A stretch of DNA of 32,571 nucleotides from Planctomycetota bacterium (GCA_016235815.1 JACRIM010000015.1:1-32571); one strand, 5' to 3'. Positions 9,168 to 17,989 are shown, counted from the stretch's first letter. The notes: a model not told the origin generated them from the letters alone. Numbers and translations: made by a program.

Positions 9168-10145
9168 TTACTTTACTTTTGCTCCGGTGACCATGAACAG
9201 TCGCGGAGCTTCCATGGTTCGTGATTCGCGCTCGGCCGAGGCCAGGCGACGATGGTGAACATTTGCGAATCCGGCACGATTCACCTGCGATGCCAGATCA
9301 TCCGGCTCGAATCCCCACCACAGGTCCTGCATGGTTTCGTAGAACGACTGGTTCTCGTGTGATTGCTGTTCGATAAGCAGCACGCGGCCGCCGGGGCGCA
9401 CGACACGGTGAATCTCGGCGAGCGCGTCCGCGGGTTTTTCCACATGGTGCAGCACGAGGCAGGCGATGGCGAGGTCCGCTGTGCTGTCTTGTATCGGCAG
9501 TCGATTGAGGTCGCCCTGGTGGAACGTGACGTTGGCGGCACCGTGATCGGCGACGCGCTGACGGGCGCATTCAAGCATGGTGGCCGCGGGTTCGACCGCG
9601 ATGACATTGCGAAAGTTGTCGGCGAGGGTCGGAAGCAGAAATCCCGTGCCGGTACCAATGTCGGCGACGGTCCACTCGGCAGGAAGCAACGAGAGCATTG
9701 CCTCCAACGCGAAGGCGTCGCCGAAAGCCGCGGCACGAAGCTCGTCCCATTTTCTGCCGAGGCGATCGAAGAAGGAGCCGGTGCCGCCGCGACGATCCGC
9801 CAGCACGCGCTGCAGCCGATCGCGAAGCGTCGTGGAGAGCGGCGAGGTTGCGAACCAATTCATAAGCAGGGGAGTGAGGGCGTTTCCTTGGTCCTCAACA
9901 GAATGGACACGGTAATAGGATGTTGCACCGTCACGACGATCCAACACCAACGCTGCGCTGCGCAGGGATTTCAGGTGACGGGAAATGGTTGACTGTGGTT
10001 GGCGAAGGATTTCAACAAGTTCCGTGACACTGAGTTCTTCGGCGAGCAGCAATTGAACAATGCGCTGTCGCGTCGCGTCTGCGAGTGCGCGGAAGATCCG
10101 CTCGCTGTCGCCGGGCTTCGATGTTGAAGGTGTCTTCGACGCCAT
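9168..10145 (-). CDS. ArsR-type regulator with methyltransferase-like domain, SahR-like
   Basis: This 325-residue protein has an ArsR winged helix at about 15-85 (RIFRALADATRQRIVQLL, recognition region QPQSTISRHLKSL) and a class I SAM-binding Rossmann domain from about 145 (DIGTGTGFLLPTLA at 162-175, then VLHHVEKPADAL and RVVRPGGRVLLIEQ). The metal-sensing Cys pair of classical ArsR is absent. The architecture and the adjacent ahcY match SahR, the SAH-responsive regulator known from Proteobacteria, in which the methyltransferase-like domain serves as the ligand sensor. It may therefore repress its own operon until SAH accumulates. An alternative is a true methyltransferase whose product is cleared by AhcY. 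A strong promoter overlaps dyad elements at its start codon. Confidence 0.88.
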   Translation of the reverse strand: MASKTPSTSKPGDSERIFRALADATRQRIVQLLLAEELSVTELVEILRQPQSTISRHLKSLRSAALVLDRRDGATSYYRVHSVEDQGNALTPLLMNWFATSPLSTTLRDRLQRVLADRRGGTGSFFDRLGRKWDELRAAAFGDAFALEAMLSLLPAEWTVADIGTGTGFLLPTLADNFRNVIAVEPAATMLECARQRVADHGAANVTFHQGDLNRLPIQDSTADLAIACLVLHHVEKPADALAEIHRVVRPGGRVLLIEQQSHENQSFYETMQDLWWGFEPDDLASQVNRAGFANVHHRRLASAERESRTMEAPRLFMVTGAKVK

Positions 10146-10188
10146 ATCCGTGTATGCGGATAATAGGATATAAGTCCTCTGTCGTCAA
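10144..10188 (-). promoter_or_regulatory. Promoter and probable operator of the SahR-like/ahcY operon, near-leaderless
   Basis: On the minus strand TTGACG (10188-10183), a 17-base spacer and TATTAT (10165-10160) form a good sigma-70 type promoter. The expected transcript start, near 10153, leaves only about 8 bases before ATG 10145. TATCCG-N6-CGGATA (10162-10145) is an inverted repeat overlapping the -10 box and start codon, and a third half-site, ATATCC, lies at 10171-10166. A repressor bound here would block the polymerase, which suits autoregulation by the ArsR-type protein. Confidence 0.7.
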
Positions 10189-10242
10189 GACCATGATTTG
10201 CAGCATTTTGAAAAGTGTTGTAAAGCATTGACCATAAGCGAG

Positions 10243-11481
10243 TTATGGCATCATCGATCGCGCCATCGCTCTTGCTTCGTCGATGGAGTGAAGCGTGCCA
10301 TTGAGCTGGTCATAGTAGGCCCTTTCGAGGACCTTCTTAAACGCTGGGCCGGGCTGAAATCCCATGGATTCGAGGTCGTGGCCGGTCAGAAGAGGCGGGG
10401 GGGCGATGTCTTCCGGTCGGATTTCGGCGATGCGCCGTTTGATTTCGCTCAGGCCATCGCCAGAAATCTGATTGCTTGCCACACGGGCTGCGCAGATTGT
10501 TAATAACTCGCTGAATGCCGGATTGGCCATGAGGAGCTTCAGATCCGCGAGCGTCAGGCGGGCGGGATCATCGAGCGAATCGCGATGGGCGTGCAGCCAT
10601 TGCACGGTTTTTTTTGTGTAGTTGCTGCAGCGAAGGGCGTCGCATGATTCGTCGATGGCCGTTTCGTCGAGGCTTGCGAGCATGACAGCGAGTGCGGTTT
10701 CAAACGACGCATCGGTGGGCAAATGGCTTAGCTCATCGCTCGTCCGGCCAAAATCCATTGATACCTTCGCTGCATGCGCCCAGCATTTTGCGAGCACGCC
10801 GCACTCGTGGAGCAATTGAACTGCCGCAGCGCGGCGTGGATGAGTGAGGACAATTTCCAGCTCTTCGCGGATGCGCTCGGGGCTGATGCGGGCGATCTCA
10901 GGGGCGTGCTCGCGCATGGCAGTCCAGGTTGCTGGGTCGATTTCGAATTCGAATCGCGCAGCGAAACGAACGGCTCGGAGAAGCCGCAGATGATCCTCGG
11001 CGAATCGTTTCGTCGGCTCGCCGATGGCGCGAATCACTCGGCGGGCAATGTCGTCGCGCCCGCCAACGTAGTCGACGACCTCGTTCTGCACAGGGTCGAA
11101 GAACATGCCGTTGATCGTGAAATCGCGGCGCTTCGCATCCTCGCGTGCATCGGTGAATTCGACGCCGGACGGGTGTCGGCCGTCGGAATAGGCCAAATCT
11201 CGCCGAAAAGTCGCCACTTCCACCGTCTGTTTGCCCATCCGCACCAGGACGACGCCGAATTTCGCACCGACCTTTTGCGTTCGCTTGAACAGCGAGGAAA
11301 CCTGTTCAGGCCGTGCCGATGTGGCGACGTCGAAGTCGCTTGGCTCGTGGTCCATGAGCATGTCGCGCACGCAGCCGCCGGCGAAAAGTGCTTCATGGCC
11401 GGCCTTTCGTAATTGCTGCACGATCTTCAAGGCGGCGTCGCGCGGCGATAAGGCGGGTGGTTTGGAATCAGCGGCGCTCAT
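10243..11481 (-). CDS. CCA tRNA nucleotidyltransferase / poly(A) polymerase family protein
   Basis: This 412-residue class II nucleotidyltransferase has FAGGCVRDMLM (about 34-44) and the metal-binding DFD shortly after, then RRDFTINGMFFDP, the arginine-rich LLRAVRFAARFEFEI and RISPERIREELE. Such proteins add or repair the 3' CCA of tRNAs, or in some lineages act as poly(A) polymerase; motifs alone do not decide. No HD domain is evident in the C-terminal part. Its ATG overlaps the rsmD stop by 4 bases (ATGA), so the two are translationally coupled. Confidence 0.9.
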   Translation of the reverse strand: MSAADSKPPALSPRDAALKIVQQLRKAGHEALFAGGCVRDMLMDHEPSDFDVATSARPEQVSSLFKRTQKVGAKFGVVLVRMGKQTVEVATFRRDLAYSDGRHPSGVEFTDAREDAKRRDFTINGMFFDPVQNEVVDYVGGRDDIARRVIRAIGEPTKRFAEDHLRLLRAVRFAARFEFEIDPATWTAMREHAPEIARISPERIREELEIVLTHPRRAAAVQLLHECGVLAKCWAHAAKVSMDFGRTSDELSHLPTDASFETALAVMLASLDETAIDESCDALRCSNYTKKTVQWLHAHRDSLDDPARLTLADLKLLMANPAFSELLTICAARVASNQISGDGLSEIKRRIAEIRPEDIAPPPLLTGHDLESMGFQPGPAFKKVLERAYYDQLNGTLHSIDEARAMARSMMP

Positions 11482-12080
11482 GCATCGCCCCCTGCGAATT
11501 GGTAGATCGACAGCGTCATACCGCCGTACGAACGCTGGTCGATGCGGGTCCAGTCGTTGGGCAAGGAATCCGGCAGCAAGGTCTTGGAATCATGCCGCCA
11601 GATCAGCAACGCGCCCGGAGATGCACCGATCTCTTTTCCAAGTCGCTCGAGCAATCGCATCATGTCACCGCCCGGCTCCAGCGATTCGCTCATGGCGTAT
11701 GGCGGATCGAGGAAGATCACATCAAATTGCGAATCGTCACGCTCGGGGAATCGGACGTATTCCGCCGGAGCATGATGAATCCGTGCATCGGGGCCGATTC
11801 GCAACGCGTCAAGATTGGCCCGCAAGCATCGAATCGCCTCGGCGTCCTGATCGACGAAGGCGCACGACTTGGCTCCGCGTGACAGGCACTCGATGCCCAT
11901 GCTTCCGCCGCCGCAGAACAAATCGAGTACGCGAATGGCGGGCAACTCGCCCGGCATCGCCAGCCGCGAGCCAAGCCAGTCGAATAGCGCCGTCTTAACA
12001 CGATCGAGAATGGGGCGCGTCTGGCGGCCCGGCGGGGCGTCCAGATTGCGACCACGATGGATGCCGGCAATCACGCGCAT
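11478..12080 (-). CDS. rsmD: 16S rRNA m2G966 methyltransferase RsmD
   Basis: This 200-residue protein is a SAM-dependent methyltransferase that modifies guanine 966 of 16S rRNA. It begins MRVIAGIHRGRNLDAPPG, continues with RPILDRVKTALFDWL, then the SAM site LDLFCGGGSMGIECLSRGA and the catalytic DPPY in VIFLDPPYAMS. The frame continues upstream to 12344, but family similarity starts at MRVIAG, so ATG 12080 is chosen; ATG 12107 is a possible alternative. Neither has a clear Shine-Dalgarno site. It overlaps the downstream CCA-enzyme gene by 4 bases. Confidence 0.92.
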   Translation of the reverse strand: MRVIAGIHRGRNLDAPPGRQTRPILDRVKTALFDWLGSRLAMPGELPAIRVLDLFCGGGSMGIECLSRGAKSCAFVDQDAEAIRCLRANLDALRIGPDARIHHAPAEYVRFPERDDSQFDVIFLDPPYAMSESLEPGGDMMRLLERLGKEIGASPGALLIWRHDSKTLLPDSLPNDWTRIDQRSYGGMTLSIYQFAGGDA

Positions 12081-12194
12081 GTCGGGAGTATACCGGGCAG
12101 ATTCCATGCATGAATCGCTTCGTGAAAGAGCGACGCACGAAATCACTGAGCCGCCACGTTTGAAGCGAAAAACCGGCTGTATTCTGCACGCCGG

Positions 12195-12222
12195 TTGACA
12201 CAATCTCCCTTTTCCATACACT
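12195..12222 (+). promoter_or_regulatory. Candidate promoter of ppdK
   Basis: TTGACA (12195-12200), a 16-base spacer and TACACT (12217-12222) make a perfect -35 and a 4/6 -10. The predicted leader is about 120 bases. The ppdK start has GAGGGAG (12332-12338) ten bases upstream. Confidence 0.55.
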
Positions 12223-12348
12223 TGCAAGGCTCGAAAAATGTAAGCCGACCGGGGGGCATTGCAACGCCCAGCGGCGCCGGATTTCTTCTCGAACCAACCG
12301 ACCGGACACCTCGTACCCACACGAACCGGCTGAGGGAGCAGCACTCTT

Positions 12349-15108
12349 ATGGCAACGAAATACGTTTATTTTTTTGGTAATGGCAAGGCAGAGGGCAAGG
12401 GCACGGACAAGTTGCTCCTTGGCGGCAAGGGCGCAGGCCTCGCCGAGATGACCCACATCGGTTTGCCCGTTCCGGCAGGCTTCACGATCACGACGCAGGC
12501 CTGCAAGCTCTTCTACGATCGCAACAAAAAGTGGCCCACCGGAATGGAGGCGGAGGTCAAGCAGCATCTCGTGCGTCTGGAGAAGGCGTGCAAGAAGAAG
12601 CTCGGCGATGCGAAGGATCCGCTGCTCGTATCGGTTCGCTCGGGTGCGCCGGTGTCGATGCCGGGCATGATGGAGACGGTGCTGAACCTCGGCCTGAATG
12701 ACAAGTCGGTTGAGGGCCTGGCGAATTGCACAAAGAACGCCCGCTTCGCGTGGGACTCGTATCGCCGCTTTATCCAGATGTATTCGACGGTCGTCGTCGG
12801 CCTGCCGAAAGACATACTCGAGGGCAAGCTGCACAGCATGAAGCATTCGCTCGGCATCAAGGCCGACACCGACCTGACGCCGGACAACCTTCGCGATCTC
12901 TGCGGTCAGTTCAAGTCGTTCTTCCGCGAGCAGACGGGCAAGGATTTTCCGCAGAACCCTTGGGAGCAGCTCTACGGCGCGATTAACGCCGTGTTCAATT
13001 CGTGGATGGCGGAGAAGGCCATCAAGTATCGCGAGGTTGAGAAGTTTTTCGGTCTGCCCGGCACGGCCGTGTCGGTTTGCCAGATGGTCTTCGGCAACAT
13101 GGGCGAGGACAGCGGCACGGGCGTTTGCTTTACGCGCGATCCGAACACCGGCGAGAACGTGTTCTACGGCGATCTGCTGATGAACGCGCAGGGCGAAGAT
13201 GTCGTCGCGGGCATTCGCACGCCGATACCGCTGCGCGAGTTGGGCAAGAAAAACGCCGACGTGTATGAGCAACTTTGTGGCGTCCGGGTCATTCTTGAGA
13301 CGCACTACAAAGAAATGCAGGATCTGGAGTTCACCGTCGAGCGTGGCAAGCTCTATATGCTGCAATGCCGCACGGGCAAGCGCGCGCCGGCTGCGACGTT
13401 TCGCATCGCCGTCGATCAAGCGACAAAGCCGCTGCTCTCCAAGGCCGAGGCAGCACGCTTCGTGAAGAAGGGCTACCTGCCGAAGCGTTACGTTGCTGCG
13501 GCGACGAAGCCGGTGCTGTCGAAGGAAGAGGCAATCTGCCGAATCACCGGCACTGACATCGAACGGCTCTTCTATCCGATCATCGATCCCGATTTTGATT
13601 CGAAGTCGCTCTCGATGCGACAGCTTGGCGTTGGTATCAACGCCGTGCCGGGCGCAGCGTGTGGCGAGATTGTCTTCACCGCGCCGATCGCCGAAAAAAT
13701 GAACGCCGCCGGGAAGAAGGTCATTCTTGTTCGCAAAGAGACCAGCCCGGAAGACGTGGGTGGCATGCACGCGGCGCAGGGCATTCTCACCGCGACCGGC
13801 GGCAAGACCAGTCACGCGGCGGTCGTCGCACGCGGTTGGGGCAAGTGCTGCATCGTCGGCTGCGATCAGTTGCAGATTGACGAAGCTCATGAGACCTGCA
13901 ACATCAACGGGAAACGGCTTCGCGCCGGAGATTTTGTCACGCTCGATGGTTCGACGGGCAGCATCTACGAGGGCGAGTTGAAATTGGTGTCGCCGACGCT
14001 GCCGAAAGAATATCAAACGTTGATGAGCTGGTGCGATGAGCGTCGAACGATCAATGTGCGAACGAACGCTGATACGCCATATGACGCCGAACACGCCGTG
14101 CGGATGGGCGCCGAAGGCATCGGCCTTTGCCGTACCGAGCACATGTTCTTCGACACCGAGGAGCGGCGGCTGGCGATTCAGCAGATGATCGTCGCGAACG
14201 TGGAGAAGGATCGACGAGCGGCGCTGGATAAGCTGCTGCCCTTCCAGCGGCAGGATTTCATCGGCATCTTCGACGCGATGAAGGGCCGGCCGGTGACGAT
14301 TCGCCTCATCGATCCGCCGCTGCACGAGTTCGTGCCGCACACCGAAGAGAAGCAGCGCGAGCTGGCCCGTCGAATCGGTGTCGATTACGAAACGGTCGCA
14401 CGGCGCGTCGAGCAGTTGCACGAGGCCAACCCGATGCTCGGCCATCGCGGATGTCGTCTGTGCATCACGTATCCAGAAATCCTGGAGATGCAGGTCCGGG
14501 CGATCATCGAGGCGGCGGTCGAGTGTCGCCGTCGCGGCATCAAGGTCGCGCCGGAGATCATGATCCCGCTGACCATTGACGCGATGGAGTTAAAGCTGCT
14601 CGCCGACCGCACTCGCGCGATCGCCGATGAGATTCTCTCCGCAGCCGCGGTGAAATTGCCGTACCTCGTCGGCACCATGATCGAAACGCCGCGCGCTGCC
14701 CTTACGGCTGACAAGATCGCCGAGGTCGCGGACTTCTTCAGTTTCGGCACGAATGATTTGACCCAGACCGTCATGGCGCTTTCTCGCGACGATGCGGGTC
14801 GCTTCCTGCCGGACTATGTGAATCAAGACAAGGCCGCGATCTTCAAGGCCGACCCCTTCCAGTCGATCGACGTGGAGGGCGTTGGGCAGCTGATCGAACA
14901 CGCCGTGTGCGGCGGCCGGAAGACGAAAAAGATGCTCAAGATCGGCATCTGCGGCGAGCACGGCGGCGACCCGAGCAGCGTGCATTTCTGTCACGGCGTC
15001 GGGATGGACTACGTGAGTTGTTCACCCTATCGCGTGCCGATTGCACGGCTTGCGGCGGCGCAGGCGGCGATCAAGGACAACAAGGGCAAGCCGGCGAAGA
15101 AGAAGTAG
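12349..15108 (+). CDS. ppdK: Pyruvate, phosphate dikinase
   Basis: This 919-residue enzyme interconverts pyruvate, ATP and phosphate with PEP, AMP and pyrophosphate, linking glycolysis and gluconeogenesis. The N-terminal ATP-grasp domain has LLGGKGAGLAEMT and VSVRSGAPVSMPGMMETV. The phosphohistidine loop TGGKTSHAAVVARGWGKCC places the swivelling His at about 489. The C-terminal PEP/pyruvate barrel shows EGIGLCRTEHMF, FSFGTNDLTQT and GICGEHGGDPSSV (catalytic Cys about 868). The total is slightly longer than the classical enzyme of about 875 residues, with a Lys-rich tail. The gene is monocistronic, with its own promoter and terminator. Very long open frames on the opposite strand are shadows of its GC-rich codons. 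Confidence 0.97.
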   Translation: MATKYVYFFGNGKAEGKGTDKLLLGGKGAGLAEMTHIGLPVPAGFTITTQACKLFYDRNKKWPTGMEAEVKQHLVRLEKACKKKLGDAKDPLLVSVRSGAPVSMPGMMETVLNLGLNDKSVEGLANCTKNARFAWDSYRRFIQMYSTVVVGLPKDILEGKLHSMKHSLGIKADTDLTPDNLRDLCGQFKSFFREQTGKDFPQNPWEQLYGAINAVFNSWMAEKAIKYREVEKFFGLPGTAVSVCQMVFGNMGEDSGTGVCFTRDPNTGENVFYGDLLMNAQGEDVVAGIRTPIPLRELGKKNADVYEQLCGVRVILETHYKEMQDLEFTVERGKLYMLQCRTGKRAPAATFRIAVDQATKPLLSKAEAARFVKKGYLPKRYVAAATKPVLSKEEAICRITGTDIERLFYPIIDPDFDSKSLSMRQLGVGINAVPGAACGEIVFTAPIAEKMNAAGKKVILVRKETSPEDVGGMHAAQGILTATGGKTSHAAVVARGWGKCCIVGCDQLQIDEAHETCNINGKRLRAGDFVTLDGSTGSIYEGELKLVSPTLPKEYQTLMSWCDERRTINVRTNADTPYDAEHAVRMGAEGIGLCRTEHMFFDTEERRLAIQQMIVANVEKDRRAALDKLLPFQRQDFIGIFDAMKGRPVTIRLIDPPLHEFVPHTEEKQRELARRIGVDYETVARRVEQLHEANPMLGHRGCRLCITYPEILEMQVRAIIEAAVECRRRGIKVAPEIMIPLTIDAMELKLLADRTRAIADEILSAAAVKLPYLVGTMIETPRAALTADKIAEVADFFSFGTNDLTQTVMALSRDDAGRFLPDYVNQDKAAIFKADPFQSIDVEGVGQLIEHAVCGGRKTKKMLKIGICGEHGGDPSSVHFCHGVGMDYVSCSPYRVPIARLAAAQAAIKDNKGKPAKKK

Positions 15109-15134
15109 CTCGGTTTGCTTTCGTAGGAAAGTCC

Positions 15135-15168
15135 AAGCCCGTGAAGCGATCCTTTACGGGCTTTTTTT
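15135..15168 (+). terminator. Rho-independent terminator of ppdK
   Basis: AAGCCCGTGAA pairs with TTTACGGGCTT around a 7-base loop (one G-U pair) and runs into a T-tract at 15162-15168, about 27 bases after the ppdK stop. The stop codon of the convergent lipoprotein gene lies inside this T-tract. Confidence 0.88.
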
Positions 15169-15553
15169 ATGCGCGAATCAACGGGTCTTCGCCGTGTTTG
15201 GCTCTATGGCGAAAGGGCATGAGGTCCTCTGGCGTGCGCGTGGGGAGTCGAGTCAATGCACGACGCGACATCGCGGATGAGGTAAGCCAGATGATCTTGC
15301 CGACGGGGTATGTAAGCCCCATGAGTAGCACGCCGAGGCCGAGCAGGCGAAGGGTCCATTTGTCGTTCTGGTTTACGTCGCGGCCGGCGGATTGCTCGGT
15401 TTTGAACTGAGCAAGGGCGATCGAGAGTTCGCGTACTTCGGCGCGGATTCCGGCGACGCTGCTGTCGGCGTCACGACTTGCGTGGGCACGGGGTTGAATG
15501 CAGCCCGTCACAAGAAAGCCCACAGTGAATGCGATGGCAACGATAATTTTCAT
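15167..15553 (-). CDS. Small lipoprotein with an extra membrane segment
   Basis: This 128-residue protein has a lipoprotein signal (MKIIVAIAFTVGFLVTGC, lipidated Cys 18). A heptad-like stretch follows at about 33-54, and a second hydrophobic segment at about 69-91 (LRLLGLGVLLMGLTYPVGKIIWL), then a basic C-terminal tail. Having both a lipid anchor and a transmembrane helix is unusual. The ATG overlaps the stop of the upstream lipoprotein gene by 4 bases, so the two are coupled and perhaps form a complex. I do not recognise the family. Confidence 0.75.
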   Translation of the reverse strand: MKIIVAIAFTVGFLVTGCIQPRAHASRDADSSVAGIRAEVRELSIALAQFKTEQSAGRDVNQNDKWTLRLLGLGVLLMGLTYPVGKIIWLTSSAMSRRALTRLPTRTPEDLMPFRHRAKHGEDPLIRA

Positions 15554-15972
15554 CGCTCGTTTCCGTTCTGGGGCTGTTGTACGGCGAGCGCTTCACAGAT
15601 CGGATCGAGTAGCCGTGCGGTCAGTCTCAGTTTTGCGGCGGTGTCCAAGGATGCGTCTCGCCAGATGGCATCGGCGCGGGTTTGCACGTCGGGCGGGATC
15701 TCGCGGTCGGTCGTACCCATCATCGAGGCCTGCACTTGGCCGGAGACGCCCTGATATTGGGCGACGGCGTAGTACTCCATGCCGCCGGATACGCGGATGC
15801 CCGGATTGATGACGTGTCCGCCGGCGGCGATCTGGCCGGTGCCGGATTTTCCAAGGCGCGCAGCAGTGTCGGCCATCACACCGCGCATAGCATCCATCAT
15901 CTGGGCGTGTTGATTGAAGAGACTTGAACAACCGGTCATTGCGGGGATGAGCAGGATTACAACGCGCGACAT
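15550..15972 (-). CDS. Small lipoprotein of unknown function
   Basis: This 140-residue protein begins MSRVVILLIPAMTGCSSLF, a short signal with lipobox AMTGC (Cys 15). The mature part is Met/Gln/Ala-rich with a glycine-rich middle. The start at 15972 is chosen because GGAGG lies 9 bases upstream; the upstream in-frame ATG at 16014 would add charged residues before the signal. It is followed by the second lipoprotein with a 4-base overlap and preceded, 119 bases upstream, by the TMTC-like gene on the same strand. No family was recognised. Confidence 0.75.
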   Translation of the reverse strand: MSRVVILLIPAMTGCSSLFNQHAQMMDAMRGVMADTAARLGKSGTGQIAAGGHVINPGIRVSGGMEYYAVAQYQGVSGQVQASMMGTTDREIPPDVQTRADAIWRDASLDTAAKLRLTARLLDPICEALAVQQPQNGNER

Positions 15973-16091
15973 GACAGTGGCCTCCGAAACAGGGTCTGAT
16001 TTTTCTCCCAACACCTATCAATCTTGCTCGGTGTTTCAGCCGCGCCTGTGATTTGATGTAAGTTGCTTGGAGAAGTGGACTTAGCGATGGA

Positions 16092-17972
16092 TTATCGCGA
16101 AGGGGTGGATGCCGCGAGGCTTGCTTTCGCGGTGCGCAGTTTGTCGGCTGCGGCGGTTTGATGCCGGCGTTCGGCTTCCACAATGGCGCGGTCGTAGTAA
16201 CGCGCTGCTTCGTCGGCACGGCCGGTATTGGCGCAAAGTTGGGCGAGCAATTCGAGTGCCGGGGCGTTTTCGGGATCGAGTTCGAGAACCCGGCGTAGGC
16301 GCGGCTCGGCTTCCTCGACGTAAGCCGCGTTCAGGAAGAGTCGGGCGAGGCCGAGATGGGCCGGGACAAGGTCAGGATTGATGTCGAGGGCCGCGCGAAA
16401 TTGTTTCGACGCGCGATCCGGGTCGCCTCGGCGTTCGTAGCATGCGCCAAGGAAGTAACGACTTGCGGCGTCGGCTGGGTTTTCCGCAAGATCGGCTTCG
16501 TAATGGAGGATGGCGTCGTCGAGCCTGTTCTGTCGACTGTAAAGGGCAGCGAGGTTTCGATGAACGAGAGGCTGTGTCGGGCGGATCCGAAGTGCGGTCT
16601 CGAATTCGCGAATGGCGTCGTCGATTCGACCTTCATTCATGTGGACATGGGCAAGCAGGGCGCGGGCGGTGGCGTTGTGGTCATCGTAGTCGATGGCACT
16701 TTGCCACAGGGCAAACGAGCTTCGCCAGTTGGCGACCTGGAGTCGTGCCATGGGGGACCAAACGGCGGTGATGCTGATCGCGATGCAAGCGGCGATGAAG
16801 CCAGATCGATTTGCAGCGCGGGCGAGTGCTGATCCGAGAAGAACGTACAGGGGCATGGTTGCGAGGTAGCTATAGCGGTCGGCGGCGAGTTGGGGTCCGC
16901 GCTGCATGATGCCGCTAACCGGGGCGAGAATGACGAGATACGCAATGGCGGCGAGGACGAGTCCGGGAGCCTTCGTGCGCAAGGCGGTCACGATGAATGC
17001 GATCATGCCGCAAGCGACCAACGACACAATGACCGATGGGTGATCGAGGCCGAAGTTTCCCGGGAATTCGTAGAAGTGGGAGAGTCGGCCGGGGGCGACG
17101 GTTTTCCATAAGTAGAATGCGATGGAAAAGGGAATCTGCGCGAGGCGTAGTGTGAGTGGGCTCTTGTCCATGGAGGCGACGGATGATCCCGCAGCGAGTA
17201 CGGCGTTGCATGAACCGAGAATGCTGATGAGGAGGAATGGGAGCTTCTCTCGGCAGATGGGGCGGTGCTCCTGATTGAGGCAGCTTGAATCGGCGCGGAG
17301 TCTTCGGAGCGGATACCAATCGAGCAGAATCAAAAGGGCGGGAAGCACGACGGCATGTTCCTTTGAGAGGACCGCGGCAACGAAGAATGCGAATGATGCC
17401 CATGGAAAGGATTGACGCGACGCATTCGCATGGCGGAGATACGCGAGCGTCGACAGGCACATAAAGATCAATGCGAGGATGTCGGTCCGGGCGCTGAGCC
17501 AGACGACGGATTCCACGCGCAACGGGTGTACGGCAAAGAGCAGGGCCGTGGCTGCGGCGGCGAAATCGATCCTTGCGGGAGTGGTTTGCAGACGGAAAAG
17601 CGGTAGTAGTTTACGCACGAGTTGATGCACGCACAGGGCGGCGACGATATGCAGCGTGATCTGAGTCACGTGAAATCGCCGCGGATTCAGACCGGCGAGC
17701 GCATGGTCGGCGGCGAACGAGAGCCAATTCAGCGGCTGGTAGTGGCCGAGATGGTAGGTGGTGAAAGCCCAGTGAATCGTGTCGAACGAGAATCCGCGAT
17801 AGGCGGTGTTTTCAATGAAATTGGCGGGATCGTCCCAATTGACGAAGCCATACTCTCGTGCAGGGGAGAAGGTAAGCCCAACTGCGGCGGCAATGAGGAG
17901 GGGATAGGTGATCGACCTGACGGCGCTCCGGGCGCGGGGCACGATCGGAGTCGGCTCGGTCGTCGTCATCAT
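16092..17972 (-). CDS. TMTC-like polytopic membrane protein with C-terminal TPR repeats
   Basis: The 626-residue protein has an N-terminal segment YGFVNWDDPANF followed by an external loop and a motif HYQPLNWLSFAADHALAG, typical of bacterial relatives of the TMTC O-mannosyltransferases (GT-C fold; the Asp pair in NWDDP would be in the first loop). About ten hydrophobic segments follow, then TPR repeats across the last 200 residues (for example LAALYSRQNRLDDAILHY). It would act at the cytoplasmic membrane with polyprenyl-phosphate sugars. The start is the ATG pair at 17972/17969, since 18017 would overlap the upstream gene. It is the second gene after the TPR protein, with a gap of only 17 bases, so they form an operon. 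Confidence 0.82.
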   Translation of the reverse strand: MMTTTEPTPIVPRARSAVRSITYPLLIAAAVGLTFSPAREYGFVNWDDPANFIENTAYRGFSFDTIHWAFTTYHLGHYQPLNWLSFAADHALAGLNPRRFHVTQITLHIVAALCVHQLVRKLLPLFRLQTTPARIDFAAAATALLFAVHPLRVESVVWLSARTDILALIFMCLSTLAYLRHANASRQSFPWASFAFFVAAVLSKEHAVVLPALLILLDWYPLRRLRADSSCLNQEHRPICREKLPFLLISILGSCNAVLAAGSSVASMDKSPLTLRLAQIPFSIAFYLWKTVAPGRLSHFYEFPGNFGLDHPSVIVSLVACGMIAFIVTALRTKAPGLVLAAIAYLVILAPVSGIMQRGPQLAADRYSYLATMPLYVLLGSALARAANRSGFIAACIAISITAVWSPMARLQVANWRSSFALWQSAIDYDDHNATARALLAHVHMNEGRIDDAIREFETALRIRPTQPLVHRNLAALYSRQNRLDDAILHYEADLAENPADAASRYFLGACYERRGDPDRASKQFRAALDINPDLVPAHLGLARLFLNAAYVEEAEPRLRRVLELDPENAPALELLAQLCANTGRADEAARYYDRAIVEAERRHQTAAADKLRTAKASLAASTPSR

Positions 17973-17989
17973 CGAGAAACCGCGGCGGC

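Noticed and set aside
9290-9320. tRNA T-arm-like sequence GGCTCGAATCCCC
   Set aside because: It is inside the ArsR-methyltransferase gene and no cloverleaf can be drawn around it.
11995-14445. 816-codon open frame on the minus strand antisense to ppdK
   Set aside because: ppdK is unmistakable on the plus strand. The frame has His/Arg-rich shadow composition, no family similarity, and would also span the rsmD start and the ppdK promoter.
15167-15972. Phage spanin pair (Rz/Rz1) for the two small lipoproteins
   Set aside because: The genes are in sequence with a 4-base overlap, not embedded; no holin, endolysin or other phage gene is near.
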